Shown: in pieces, positions 24,533-32,982 of the stretch
Layout of the letters: each line of letters begins with the position of its first letter
How positions within the stretch are numbered: position 1 is the stretch's first letter
Assembly: GCF_003751225.1 (NCBI RefSeq)
Contig: NZ_RJKE01000001.1
Span: 9,238,001 to 9,302,000 of the forward strand
Direction: 5' to 3'
Source of the DNA: Actinocorallia herbida
GTDB lineage: Bacteria; Actinomycetota; Actinomycetes; Streptosporangiales; Streptosporangiaceae
Length of the DNA stretch: 64,000 nucleotides
Program-made: the position numbers and the translations under genes
The notes under the pieces: generated by a model
The model's database searches: none
What the model saw: the letters and a program-made list of their open reading frames with translations, nothing else
What the model was told of the DNA's origin: nothing

Positions 24533-24620
24533 TGGCGGAGGATACGAGATTCGAACTCGTGAGGGCTTGCACCCAACACGCTTTCCAAGCGTGCGCCCTA
24601 GGCCACTAGGCGAATCCTCC
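24533..24620 (-). tRNA. tRNA-Ser (anticodon GGA)
   Basis: This is an 88-nt class II tRNA. The acceptor stem GGAGGAT pairs with ATCCTCC, followed by G and an encoded CCA. The anticodon stem-loop is CACGC-TTGGAAA-GCGTG with anticodon GGA at 24584-24586. The long variable arm after the anticodon stem is typical of tRNA-Ser, and GTTCGAATC is the T-loop. It reads serine UCC and UCU codons. Its 3' half is duplicated at 23239-23295. Confidence 0.95.
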
Positions 24621-24630
24621 GTGGGAGAGT

Positions 24631-24951
24631 CTAGCGGGTGTTGGGGAGTGGGAGAACACGGATTACGGACGAGAGGGGGAGGGGGGAGTAGAGGTGGGGG
24701 AAGAGGTCGCCGGTGGGGGCGGGCTCGTAGCGGACGTCCAGGGATGAGGGGTCGATCTCCAGGAGGCAGAGGGTGGCGGGGTCGGCGTCGGCGTAGTAGG
24801 TGGTGAGGACGTGGGGGAGCTGGGGCTCGGTGCAGCAGTGGATGAAGCCGGCCTCGGTCAAGGGGAGGTCGCGGGAGGACCAGGCGTAGGGGGTCGAAGG
24901 GGTGGTCGCGGCCCAAGCCGAGCGGTCGGCGACATGGAAGATGGAGGACAT
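24631..24951 (-). CDS. DUF952 family protein
   Basis: The protein has 106 residues from ATG 24951 (MSSIFHVADRSAW). It shows GFIHCCTEPQLPHVL and LEIDPSSLDVRYEPAPTGDLFPHLYSPLPLSSV, the conserved blocks of the DUF952 family. The family has a small alpha/beta fold related to ADP-ribosyltransferase-like proteins, and its function is not established. It lies between tRNA-Ser and the SRP RNA and is divergent from dnaX. An upstream in-frame extension is open but adds no conserved sequence. Confidence 0.8.
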   Translation of the reverse strand: MSSIFHVADRSAWAATTPSTPYAWSSRDLPLTEAGFIHCCTEPQLPHVLTTYYADADPATLCLLEIDPSSLDVRYEPAPTGDLFPHLYSPLPLSSVIRVLPLPNTR

Positions 24952-24997
24952 TCTCCGGACTGTACGGGTGGGGCGGCCGGATGCCATAGACTCGGGG

Positions 24998-25092
24998 CAG
25001 ACCCCTCGCATGGCGTCATCTTGTGAACCTCCCCAGGGCCGGAAGGCAGCAAGGATAAACAGGCTCTGGCGGGTGTGCGAGGGGTCCTTTTC
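24998..25092 (+). ncRNA. ffs: Small signal recognition particle RNA (4.5S type)
   Basis: The conserved apical domain is present: gaacctccccagggccggaa, then ggcagcaaggata and ggctctggcggg. The terminal stem is GACCCCTCGCA with TGCGAGGGGTC, closing a hairpin of about 95 nt. The SRP RNA binds Ffh and directs ribosomes with signal-peptide chains to the membrane. Its position just before dnaX is common in actinobacteria. The ends are set from the stem and may be off by a few bases. Confidence 0.93.
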
Positions 25093-25115
25093 GTCGAGAC
25101 GGACGGATCCCCTAG

Positions 25116-27206
25116 ATGAGTCTGGCTCTCTACCGCAAGTACCGCCCGGCCACCTTCGGTGAGCTCAAGGGGCAGGAACATGTGGCCGAACCGCTCCAGC
25201 AGGCCCTGCGCAACGGTCGGGTCAACCACGCCTACCTGTTCAGCGGGCCGCGCGGCTGCGGCAAGACCTCCAGTGCCCGGATCCTCGCCCGCTCCCTGAA
25301 CTGCGAGCAGGGCCCCACGCCCGACCCCTGCGGGGTCTGCGATTCCTGTGTGGCGCTCGGCCCCGGCGGCGCCGGCCACCTCGACGTCATAGAGATCGAC
25401 GCGGCCTCGCACGGTGGTGTCGACGACGCCCGTGATCTCCGGGAACGCGCCTTCTTCTCGCCGGTCTCCGCGCGGTTCAAGATCTACATCATCGACGAGG
25501 CCCACATGGTCACCCGGGAGGGGTTCAACGCCCTCCTGAAGCTGGTCGAGGAGCCTCCGCCGCACCTGAAGTTCGTGTTCGCGACGACCGAGCCCGAGAA
25601 GGTCATCGGGACGATCCGGTCGCGGACCCACCACTACCCGTTCCGGCTGATCCCGCCGAAGACCCTCCAGGAGCTGCTGGAGGAGATCCTCGGCGCGGAG
25701 GACGTGCCGTTCGAGGAGGCGGCGCTGCCGCTGGTCGTGCGGGCCGGCGCGGGCTCGGCGCGCGACTCCCTGTCGATCCTCGACCAGCTCCTCGCCGGAT
25801 CCGACGAGGCGGGCATCACCTACGCGCGGGCCGTCTCCCTGCTCGGGTACACCGACGCCGCCCTGCTGGACGAGGTCGTCGACGCGTTCGCCCAGCGTGA
25901 CGGGGCCGCCGTCTTCGCCGCGATCGACCGGGTGATCGAGAGCGGCCAGGACCCGCGCCGCTTCGCCGCCGACCTCCTCGGCCGCTTCCGCGATCTGGTG
26001 ATCATGGCGAACGTGCCTGAGGCGACGACGACGGGGCTGATCGACGGTCCCGCCGACGAACTCGACAGGATGAAGGTCCAGGCCGCGGCGATGGGCCCGG
26101 CCGACCTCACCAGGGCCGCCGACCTCATGCACAGCGGCCTTACCGAGATGCGCGGGGCGACGTCTCCGCGGCTTCTCCTTGAGCTGATCTCCGCCCGGAT
26201 CCTTCTGCCGGGCGCCTACGGCAACGAATCCGCGCTGCTCGCCCGGTTGGACCGCGTTGAGCGCTCGGGTCCTCCGGCTGGTTCTTACGCGCCTCCTTCG
26301 GGCGGTGCCCTGCCGTCCCCGCCTTCGGCCCCGGCCCGTCAGGCTCCGGCGGCGCCCCCGGCGCCCGCCCCCGCCCGCCCGGCCGCGCAGGCGCCGACGC
26401 CTCCGGCCCCGCCCGTCGAGGCGGCGCGCCCGCAGCCCGCGCAGCAGCCGCCGAAGGTCGCCGACTGGGCCGACGAGCCCGCTCCCGCGCCGACGCCCGC
26501 CGCGCCCGAGCCTCCGAGGGCCCCGGCCGCCGCGCCGCGGTCCGACCCCAGGCCGGCCGAGGACGGATGGGGCGCCCCCGCTCAGCCCGCGGCCGCGCAG
26601 GCCCCGACGGGTGGCGGCGGCGGTGTCGACGTGCACGGGATCCGCCAGCACTGGCCGCGGATCCTCGAGTCGGTGCAGCGCCGCAGCCGGGTCGCCTGGA
26701 TGTCGATCATGGAGGGGGTGGCCCCCGCCTCGGTCGAGGGCAACCTGCTGACGATCGCGTTCGACCACGAGGGCAAGCGCAAGAACTTCGTCAACGGCCG
26801 CCGTGACGGGGTGCTCGCCGAGGTGCTCAAGGAACTGTTCGGCGTGGAGTGGCGGATCGAGGCGGTGCTCGGCGGGTCGCTGCCCGCGGCCCCGCCGCGC
26901 CCGCCCGCCGCCGCGCCGCCCGCTGTCTGGGACGCCCCCCGCCCCGCCGCGCCCGCCCCGGCCCCGGCCGCCGCGCCCGAGCCGCCACGCCCCCAGGCCC
27001 CGCGCCCGCCCGCCGCCGCCCAGGCCCCGCAGCCGCCGAAGGGCCCCGCGCCCGCAGCCCCCGCACCGGACGACCCGCTCCCCCCGCCCCCTGACGGCCC
27101 CGACGACCTCGACGAGTCCGACGGCCTCGGCAGGGCCGATTTCGGCCTCGCCCTGATCCAACGTGAACTCGGCGGCCAGATCATCGGCGAGGTCCCCACC
27201 TCCTGA
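25116..27206 (+). CDS. dnaX: DNA polymerase III subunit gamma/tau
   Basis: The protein has 696 residues (ATG 25116, SLALYRKYRPATFGEL). GPRGCGKTS (44-52) is the Walker A motif. A four-cysteine zinc site follows (CEQGPTPDPCGVCDSC). IYIIDEAHM is Walker B and FATTEPEKV the sensor. After the AAA+ and lid domains (about 370 residues) comes a long Pro/Ala-rich linker, then a folded tau-type domain from about 505 (VDVHGIRQHWPRILESV), then a second low-complexity stretch. It is the ATPase of the clamp loader, and the tau part contacts the polymerase and helicase. I see no slippery A-run for a frameshifted gamma form. Confidence 0.97.
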   Translation: MSLALYRKYRPATFGELKGQEHVAEPLQQALRNGRVNHAYLFSGPRGCGKTSSARILARSLNCEQGPTPDPCGVCDSCVALGPGGAGHLDVIEIDAASHGGVDDARDLRERAFFSPVSARFKIYIIDEAHMVTREGFNALLKLVEEPPPHLKFVFATTEPEKVIGTIRSRTHHYPFRLIPPKTLQELLEEILGAEDVPFEEAALPLVVRAGAGSARDSLSILDQLLAGSDEAGITYARAVSLLGYTDAALLDEVVDAFAQRDGAAVFAAIDRVIESGQDPRRFAADLLGRFRDLVIMANVPEATTTGLIDGPADELDRMKVQAAAMGPADLTRAADLMHSGLTEMRGATSPRLLLELISARILLPGAYGNESALLARLDRVERSGPPAGSYAPPSGGALPSPPSAPARQAPAAPPAPAPARPAAQAPTPPAPPVEAARPQPAQQPPKVADWADEPAPAPTPAAPEPPRAPAAAPRSDPRPAEDGWGAPAQPAAAQAPTGGGGGVDVHGIRQHWPRILESVQRRSRVAWMSIMEGVAPASVEGNLLTIAFDHEGKRKNFVNGRRDGVLAEVLKELFGVEWRIEAVLGGSLPAAPPRPPAAAPPAVWDAPRPAAPAPAPAAAPEPPRPQAPRPPAAAQAPQPPKGPAPAAPAPDDPLPPPPDGPDDLDESDGLGRADFGLALIQRELGGQIIGEVPTS

Positions 27207-27390
27207 CCCCGCAGACCCCACCGGCAGCCGATCACCACCCACATCGGGTTCTGGCGCGTCCACGCCTGGACACCCCCAGGGCGTCCGGTAGCCGTGTCCG
27301 GTCGCGTACGGTTCGTCATGGGTCAGGGGCCGGGTCGTATCGGAATCGAGCGGGACGTCGTAGGCTCGGAGTCCGAGTCGGTGGAGGGGG

Positions 27391-27729
27391 ATGGCCGTGG
27401 AGCCCGGTTTCGACATGCAGCGGTTGCTGGAGCAGGCGCAGGCGGTGCAGCAGCAGCTGTTCGCGGCGCAGCAGGAGCTGGCCGACGCGGAGGTCGAGGG
27501 GACCTCTGGCGGCGGCCTGGTCAAGGCGACGATGAACGGCCAGGGCGAGATCACCGCGCTGGTCATCGACCCGAAGGCGATCGACGGGGGAGACCCCGCC
27601 GAGACCGCGGAGACGGTCGCCGACCTGGTGATCGCGGCGATCCGGGACGCGGCGCGCGCCGCCGCCGAGCTCCAGCAGAACACGATGGGCCCGCTCGCGC
27701 AGGGCATGCCCGGTCTGCCGGGGTTCTGA
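27391..27729 (+). CDS. ybaB: YbaB/EbfC nucleoid-associated protein
   Basis: The protein has 112 residues. [23 protein letters not shown] is the helical start, and [22 protein letters not shown] the beta region of the YbaB/EbfC DNA-binding family. ATG 27391 directly follows a GGAGGGGG stretch. The in-frame ATG at 27415 would give the more usual family start, so the N-terminal eight residues are uncertain. The conserved order dnaX-ybaB-recR supports the assignment. The protein binds DNA as a dimer and is linked to RecR-dependent repair in other bacteria. Confidence 0.93.
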   Translation: MAVEPGFDMQRLLEQAQAVQQQLFAAQQELADAEVEGTSGGGLVKATMNGQGEITALVIDPKAIDGGDPAETAETVADLVIAAIRDAARAAAELQQNTMGPLAQGMPGLPGF

Positions 27730-27730
27730 C

Positions 27731-28330
27731 ATGTACGAGGGTGTCGTCCAGAACCTGATCGACGAGCTGGGAAGGCTCCCGGGGGTCGGGCCCAAGGGCG
27801 CCCAGCGCATCGCCTTCCATCTGCTGAACGCCGATCCGGCCGAGGTCATGCGCCTCGCCGACGCGCTGCGCGAGGTGAAGGAGAAGGTCAGGTTCTGCCG
27901 GGTCTGCGGGAACGTGGCCGAGGAGACCGAGTGCCGGATCTGCCGTGACGTCCGGCGGGACCGCGCCGTGATCTGCGTCGTGGAGGAGTCCAAGGACGTC
28001 GTCGCGATCGAAAAGACCAGGGAGTTCCGCGGGACGTATCACGTTCTCGGCGGGGCGATCAGCCCGATCGAGGGCGTCGGGCCGGAAGATCTTCGTATCC
28101 GGGAGCTGATGCAGCGGCTCGCGGACGGGGAGGTGACCGAGCTCATCCTCGCCACCGACCCGAATCTTGAGGGCGAGGCGACGGCGACGTACCTGGCCCG
28201 GCTCGTGAAACCGATGAACCTGAAGGTGACCCGGCTGGCGAGCGGTCTTCCCGTAGGGGGGGACCTGGAGTACGCCGACGAGGTCACGTTGGGCCGCGCT
28301 TTCGAAGGACGGAGATTGCTCGATGTCTAG
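27731..28330 (+). CDS. recR: Recombination mediator RecR
   Basis: The protein has 199 residues, the standard RecR length. It has the N-terminal helix-hairpin-helix ([17 protein letters not shown]), the zinc finger [16 protein letters not shown] and a Toprim domain ([13 protein letters not shown] ... [13 protein letters not shown]). With RecF/RecO it loads RecA onto gapped DNA. It follows ybaB by one base and overlaps the DUF5063 gene by eight. Confidence 0.97.
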   Translation: MYEGVVQNLIDELGRLPGVGPKGAQRIAFHLLNADPAEVMRLADALREVKEKVRFCRVCGNVAEETECRICRDVRRDRAVICVVEESKDVVAIEKTREFRGTYHVLGGAISPIEGVGPEDLRIRELMQRLADGEVTELILATDPNLEGEATATYLARLVKPMNLKVTRLASGLPVGGDLEYADEVTLGRAFEGRRLLDV

Positions 28331-28940
28331 TGCGAACACCCCGAAGGACTGGGACGACCTGGCGGAACGGGTCGTCCTGCATGTGGAGAACTATCTGGCG
28401 GGCCTGGAGCGCTGCGCGCGCGGCGAGGCGGGGAGCCAGATGGTGTCGGTGCTCCTCCTGGAGGTCGCCCAGGTGATGCTGGCGGGCGCCCAGCTGGGGG
28501 CGAGCCCGGACGTGGTGCTGCCCGACAACTGGGAGCCGGAGATCGGCCCCGACCCCGACCTCGACGTCGTCCGCCAGGGCCTGGCCGAGCGGCTGCCCGT
28601 GGTGGACGACTACATCGAGGTCTTCGACCCGTACAAGGACGTGGAGACCACGTCCTACCGGCTGTCGGACGACCTCGTGGACGTCGCGTCCGACCTCGTC
28701 CACGGGCTGCGCCACTTCAAGGCGGGCCGGACCATGGAGGCCCTGTGGTGGTGGCAGTACAGCTACCTGAACCACTGGGGCAACCACGGCGGGGCGGCGC
28801 TGCGCGCGCTGCACGCGGTCGTCTCGGGCGTCCGCCTGGACGTCGCCGAGGAGCGCCTGGTCGACGCGGAACCGGTCGACCCCGCCGAGGCGACCGAGCC
28901 GACGGGGCAGCCCAAGCCCGCAGACCTGGTCACCACCTGA
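28323..28940 (+). CDS. DUF5063 family protein
   Basis: This 205-residue protein is acidic and helical. The blocks [36 protein letters not shown] and [24 protein letters not shown] match the DUF5063 family seen after recR in many actinomycetes. Its function is not known. ATG 28323 overlaps the recR stop region, so it is translated from the recR message. Confidence 0.85.
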   Translation: MSSANTPKDWDDLAERVVLHVENYLAGLERCARGEAGSQMVSVLLLEVAQVMLAGAQLGASPDVVLPDNWEPEIGPDPDLDVVRQGLAERLPVVDDYIEVFDPYKDVETTSYRLSDDLVDVASDLVHGLRHFKAGRTMEALWWWQYSYLNHWGNHGGAALRALHAVVSGVRLDVAEERLVDAEPVDPAEATEPTGQPKPADLVTT

Positions 28941-29052
28941 CGGAAGACCATTTGACGGGCAGCGTCCCAGGACGAGAGGAAGCACCCCCGGCCGCGTGCC
29001 CCGAGCACACCGCCAGGAGTGAATCCGAAATGGCGCCTGTCATCATGGTCCG

Positions 29053-29985
29053 ATGTCCCGCCAAGGAAGACCCCTCGCCCTAGCCCTGCTGTCCGCGCTC
29101 GCGTTCGGCAGTTCGGGCGTCGCGGCCAAGCCGCTGATCGACGCGGGGCTCGACCCGCTGCACGTGGCCTGGCTGCGGATCGCGGGGACCGCGCTGCTGC
29201 TTTCGCCGCTGGCATGGCGCCACCGGGCGCTCCTGCGGGAGCGCCCGGTGCTGCTGCTCGGCTTCGGCATGCTGGGGATCGCGGGCGTGCAGGCGTTCTA
29301 CTTCGCCTCGCTCTCCCGCATCCCGGTCGCGGTGGCCCTTCTGGTGGAGTACCTCGGGCCGCTGCTGGTGCTCGGCTGGGTGCGGTTCGTGCGGCGGGCG
29401 CCGGTGAGCCGTGCCGCGTCGCTCGGCGTCGTGCTGGCGGTCGCGGGGCTGGCGTGCGTGGTGCAGATCTGGTCGGGGCTGGCGTTCGACGCGCTCGGCC
29501 TCGCCTTCGCGCTGTGCGCGGCGGTCTGCCAGGCCGGGTACTTCCTGCTGGCGGACCAGGGCACGGGCGACGACCAGCCCGATCCGCTCGGCGTGATCAC
29601 CTTCGGCTTCCTGGCCGCCGCGCTCGCGCTGACCGTCGTGGCCCGGCCGTGGACGATGGACTTCGGGGTGCTCGCCGGAACCGCCGATCTGGGCGGCCGC
29701 GAGATCGCGGCGTTCCTGCCGTACGGCTACCTCGTGCTGGTGGCGACGCTGCTGGCGTACGTGACGGGCGTCGTTTCGGTCAGGCTGCTGTCGGCGCAGG
29801 TCGCGGGGGTCGTCGCCTGTCTTGAGGCGGTGGTCGCGATCGTGCTCGGCTGGTTCCTGCTGCACGAGCGCCTCGCGGCGCCGCAGCTCGCCGGGGCGCT
29901 GCTGGTGCTGGCCGGGGCGTTCATCGCGCAGCGCGCGACGCCCGCGCGGGACGCCCAGGAGAAGCCCCTGCTAGAAGCCGTATGA
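29053..29985 (+). CDS. EamA/DMT-family exporter
   Basis: The protein has 310 residues and ten hydrophobic segments in two EamA repeats (LLSALAFGSSGVAAKPLI start; second half from about 165). GVVACLEAVVAIVLGWFLLHERL near the C-terminus is the typical end of the second repeat. The family exports amino acids, nucleosides or other small metabolites. It stands alone and ends at a strong bidirectional terminator. Confidence 0.9.
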   Translation: MSRQGRPLALALLSALAFGSSGVAAKPLIDAGLDPLHVAWLRIAGTALLLSPLAWRHRALLRERPVLLLGFGMLGIAGVQAFYFASLSRIPVAVALLVEYLGPLLVLGWVRFVRRAPVSRAASLGVVLAVAGLACVVQIWSGLAFDALGLAFALCAAVCQAGYFLLADQGTGDDQPDPLGVITFGFLAAALALTVVARPWTMDFGVLAGTADLGGREIAAFLPYGYLVLVATLLAYVTGVVSVRLLSAQVAGVVACLEAVVAIVLGWFLLHERLAAPQLAGALLVLAGAFIAQRATPARDAQEKPLLEAV

Positions 29986-29987
29986 AA

Positions 29988-30038
29988 CACGCTGGGCCGG
30001 AACAGACCGCCCTGATCGGTCTGTTCCGGCCCAGCGTG
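29988..30038. terminator. Strong bidirectional terminator
   Basis: A perfect 22-bp stem (29988-30009 with 30017-30038) encloses a 7-base loop. It lies between the convergent exporter and CoA-transferase genes. The stem is unusually long for a terminator in this window. Confidence 0.9.
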
Positions 30039-30065
30039 GAACAACAGAGGAACAACGAGTTAAGC

Positions 30066-31274
30066 CTAGACGGTCCCGGCCGCTTTCAGCCCCTCGAGAT
30101 CGGACGAACCGATGCCGAGCAGTCCGCCGTAGATCTCCGCGTTGTGCTGACCCAGCGCCGGCCCGACCGAGCGCACCTCGCCGGGGGTGTCCGACAGCTT
30201 CGGGAAGACGTTCTGCATCGGGAAGTCGCCGAACTCCGGGTGGGCGAGGCGGATGATCGCCTCACGCGCCTTGAAGTGCGGGTCGGCGAGCATGTCCTTG
30301 GCCCGGTAGGTGAGGCCGGCGGGGATGCCGTTCTCGTGCATGAGGGCGAGCAGCGGGTCGGACTCCCAGGTGGCGGTCCACGCGCCGATGAGGTCGTCGA
30401 GTTCCTCGGAGTTGGCGCCGCGCGCCCCGTGGGTGGCGTACCGCTCGTCGGTGGCCAGTTCGGGACGGCCCATCACCTCGGCGAGCCGGGTCCAGATGGT
30501 GTCCCGGTTGGCCGCGATGAGGATCGGGCCGTCCTTCGTCGGGTAGACGTTGCTGGGCGCGACGTTCGGCAGCACCGAGCCGGTCCGCTCCCGCTGGTAG
30601 TTCGCGATCTCCCAGTCGGGGACGAGCGACTCCATGAGCGCGAAGACCGCCTCGTACAGGGCGGAGTCGACGACCTGGCCCTTGCCGGTCCGGTTCCTGG
30701 CGTGCAGCGCGACGAGGGTGCCGAGTGCCGCGAAGGTGCCCGCGAGCTCGTCGCCGAGGGAGATGCCGGCCCGCGCCGGCGGCGAGTCGGGGTCGCCGGT
30801 GACGTACCGGATGCCGCCCATCGCCTCGCCGATCGAGCCGAAGCCCGCGCGCGGCGAGTAGGGGCCGTCCTGGCCGTAGCCGGTGACCCGGGTGATGATC
30901 AGGCCGGGGTTCAGCTCCCACAGCTTCTCGGGGGACAGGCCCCAGCGCTCGAGGGTGCCCGGCCGGAAGTTCTCGATGAGCACGTCGGCCTGCGTGATGA
31001 TCCGCCGGGCCAGGTCCTGGCCCTCTTCGGTGCGCAGGTTGAGCGTCACGGACTTCTTGTTGCGCGCGAGGATCGGCCACCACAGCGACTGGCCGTGCGG
31101 CTTCTCCCGGCCCCACTCGCGCATCGGGTCGCCGGAGCCCGGCGGCTCGATCTTGATGATCTCGGCGCCGAAGTCACCGAGGAGCTGGCCGCAGAAGGGC
31201 CCGGCGAGCAGCTGGCCCATCTCCACGACGCGCAGGTCGCCCAGCGCGCTGACGGAGGCTTGGGGATCGGTCAT
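30066..31274 (-). CDS. CaiB/BaiF-type CoA transferase
   Basis: The protein has 402 residues (ATG 31274). LRVVEMGQLLAGPFCGQLLGDFGAEIIKIEPP is the family start. NFRPGTLERWGLSPE and GQDGPYSPRAGFGSIGEAMGGI are further family III CoA-transferase motifs, and the Asp of the GDELAG segment is the likely catalytic carboxylate. Such enzymes move CoA between carboxylic acids. With the divergent HMG-CoA-lyase-like gene this suggests a route in which a branched acid is activated by CoA transfer and then cleaved (inference). It overlaps the GntR gene as ATGA. Confidence 0.92.
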   Translation of the reverse strand: MTDPQASVSALGDLRVVEMGQLLAGPFCGQLLGDFGAEIIKIEPPGSGDPMREWGREKPHGQSLWWPILARNKKSVTLNLRTEEGQDLARRIITQADVLIENFRPGTLERWGLSPEKLWELNPGLIITRVTGYGQDGPYSPRAGFGSIGEAMGGIRYVTGDPDSPPARAGISLGDELAGTFAALGTLVALHARNRTGKGQVVDSALYEAVFALMESLVPDWEIANYQRERTGSVLPNVAPSNVYPTKDGPILIAANRDTIWTRLAEVMGRPELATDERYATHGARGANSEELDDLIGAWTATWESDPLLALMHENGIPAGLTYRAKDMLADPHFKAREAIIRLAHPEFGDFPMQNVFPKLSDTPGEVRSVGPALGQHNAEIYGGLLGIGSSDLEGLKAAGTV

Positions 31275-31924
31275 TCTTCCTCCCTGGGGGATGTGGAGAT
31301 CTTCGCGGCGGCGGCGCGCAGGTGGGAGCGCATCACCGAGGCCGCCCACTGCGGGTCGCGGGCGGCGATCGCGTCGACGACCTCGCGGTGGTGGCCCATG
31401 CTGCGGGCCATCCCCTCGGGGTCGTACGTGTGGAAAGTGCCGAGGATGAGGGGCGCGTGCATCACCGAGGTGAGCATCGCCGGGAGGCGGCTGTTGCCGG
31501 AGGCGTCGATGAGCGCCGCGTGGAAGCGCGAGTTCAGCTGGGCCACCTGGGCGAGTTCGCCTTCGGCGGCCGCGGCCTCCATCGCCCCGCACAGCCCGCG
31601 CAGCTCGTCGAGGACGGCCTCGGACACGCCGATGCGCGCCGCGCGGGCCGCCGCGTAGGGCTCCAGCTGGGTGCGCAGCTCGAAGATCTCGGCGATGTCG
31701 GACTCCGACCACAGGGCGACCCGTGCCCCGCGGTGCGGCAGGACCTCGATGAGCCCGTCGGCGCCGAGCCGCTGGAGCGCCTCCCGGACGGGGGTGCGCG
31801 ACAGGCCGAGCGCCTGGGACAGCTCGACCTCGGCGAGCCGGGCCCCGGGGGCGAGTTCGCCACCGACGATCATCCGGCGCAGTTCCGTGTAGGCGGTGTC
31901 CGCCGCGCGGTTGCCCGCTGCCAT
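31271..31924 (-). CDS. GntR-family regulator, FCD (FadR) subfamily
   Basis: The protein has 217 residues from ATG 31924 (MAAGNRAADTAYTELRR). Residues about 10-75 are the winged helix (ELSQALGLSRTPVREALQRLGADGLIEV). The C-terminal FCD ligand domain has the metal-binding pattern RFHAALIDASGN...HHREVVDAI. It is coupled to the CoA-transferase and divergent from the lyase gene, so it probably represses both and responds to a pathway acid or CoA ester. The two TTGCATRCAA sites in the intergenic space are its likely operators. Confidence 0.92.
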   Translation of the reverse strand: MAAGNRAADTAYTELRRMIVGGELAPGARLAEVELSQALGLSRTPVREALQRLGADGLIEVLPHRGARVALWSESDIAEIFELRTQLEPYAAARAARIGVSEAVLDELRGLCGAMEAAAAEGELAQVAQLNSRFHAALIDASGNSRLPAMLTSVMHAPLILGTFHTYDPEGMARSMGHHREVVDAIAARDPQWAASVMRSHLRAAAAKISTSPREEE

Positions 31925-31949
31925 CTCCGACCCCCTCTCCTCTTGGCTG

Positions 31950-31959
31950 TTGCATGCAA
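31950..31959. promoter_or_regulatory. GntR operator, site 1 (TTGCATGCAA)
   Basis: This is a perfect 10-bp palindrome 26 bases upstream of the GntR start. FCD-type GntR proteins typically bind short palindromes of this form. A near-copy lies 64 bp away at 32014-32023. Confidence 0.6.
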
Positions 31960-31992
31960 TATAGGGGAGTATAGAAGGAGCCACAAGGGACG

Positions 31993-32904
31993 ATGCGGAT
32001 TGGACTGGTCAGATTGCATACAACGGTGCTGGAAGTCGGACCGCGTGACGGACTCCAGAACGAGGCCAAGGCGCTGTCCCCGGACGATCGGATCGCGCTC
32101 ATCGAACGCTGCGTCGAGGCAGGGGTGCGGCGGATCGAGGCGGTGTCGTTCGTCAACCCCAAGCGGGTCCCGCAGATGGCGGGCGCAGAGGAGGTCATGA
32201 AGGGCGTCCCGCGCGTCGAGGGCGTCTCCTACAGCGGCCTCGTCCTCAATAGGCGCGGCCTGGACCGTGCGCTGGACTCCGGCGTCGACGAGGTCAACGT
32301 CGTCGTGGTCGCCTCCGACACCTTCTCCCAGCGCAACCAGGGCGTCACCACCGCGGAGATGCTGGCCGCGTGGGACGACATCGCCGCCTCCGCGCACGCC
32401 GCGGGCGTCCCCGTCGGGATGACGATCGCCGCGGCCTTCGGCTGCCCGTTCGAGGGCGAGACCCCGCCGGAGCGGATCGCGGAGCTCGCGCGCCGGGCCG
32501 AGGCCGCGGGCGCGTTCGAGGTGGCTCTCGCCGACACGATCGGCGTAGGGGTGCCCGCGCAGGTCCGCGACCTGTCTCGCCGCGCCAAGGAGGCGGCTCC
32601 TTCCGCGGCGCTGCGGTTCCACTTCCACAACACCCGCAACACCGGCTACGCCAACGCGCTGACCGCCGTGGACGAGGGCGCCGCCGTGCTCGACGCGAGC
32701 GCGGGCGGCTTCGGCGGCTGCCCGTTCGCGCCCGCCGCGACCGGCAACATCGCCACCGAGGATCTGCTGTACATGCTGCACCGCAGCGGCGTGGCGACCG
32801 GCATCGACATGGCCGCGATCGCCGAGACCGGCGCCTGGCTCGGCACCCTGCTCGACAAGCCGGCCCCCGCCCTGCTCGGCCGCGCGGGCGGCTTCCCCGC
32901 GTAG
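31993..32904 (+). CDS. Hydroxymethylglutaryl-CoA lyase-like protein
   Basis: The protein has 303 residues. LEVGPRDGLQNE is the HMGL/DRE-TIM signature with its catalytic Arg-Asp. FHFHNTRNTGYANA supplies the metal-binding histidines. FGGCPFAPAATGNIATEDL includes the conserved GxGGCPxAPGxxGN motif with an Ala replacing the usual Gly. It cleaves HMG-CoA or a close homologue such as citramalyl-CoA to acetyl-CoA plus a keto acid. ATG 31993 has AAGGAG 12 bases before it. An in-frame GTG at 32026 would leave the second operator outside the gene and is possible. Confidence 0.9.
   Translation: MRIGLVRLHTTVLEVGPRDGLQNEAKALSPDDRIALIERCVEAGVRRIEAVSFVNPKRVPQMAGAEEVMKGVPRVEGVSYSGLVLNRRGLDRALDSGVDEVNVVVVASDTFSQRNQGVTTAEMLAAWDDIAASAHAAGVPVGMTIAAAFGCPFEGETPPERIAELARRAEAAGAFEVALADTIGVGVPAQVRDLSRRAKEAAPSAALRFHFHNTRNTGYANALTAVDEGAAVLDASAGGFGGCPFAPAATGNIATEDLLYMLHRSGVATGIDMAAIAETGAWLGTLLDKPAPALLGRAGGFPA
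32014..32023. promoter_or_regulatory. GntR operator, site 2 (TTGCATACAA)
   Basis: It has one mismatch to the palindrome at 31950-31959. It overlaps codons 8-11 of the lyase gene as annotated. This suggests either a downstream translation start or repression from within the 5' end of the message. Confidence 0.5.
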
Positions 32905-32917
32905 CTGTGCGCATGGC

Positions 32918-32973
32918 CCCGTTGGGCCGGGCGCTCGAGAACCCGGCTTCGCCGGGGCGCCCGGCCCAACGGG
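32918..32973. terminator. Bidirectional terminator
   Basis: A perfect 16-bp G+C-rich stem (32918-32933 with 32958-32973) encloses a 24-base loop that itself contains a cccggcttcgccgggg hairpin. It lies between the convergent lyase and phosphotransferase genes. Confidence 0.85.
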
Positions 32974-32982
32974 CCGCTCACG

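Noticed and set aside
25116-27206. Programmed frameshift for a short gamma form of dnaX
   Set aside because: No slippery A-rich heptamer with a downstream hairpin could be found.
24858-27707. 949-codon minus-strand frame opposite dnaX and ybaB
   Set aside because: It is antisense to genes of certain identity (dnaX, ybaB), its composition is low-complexity, and it has no domain.
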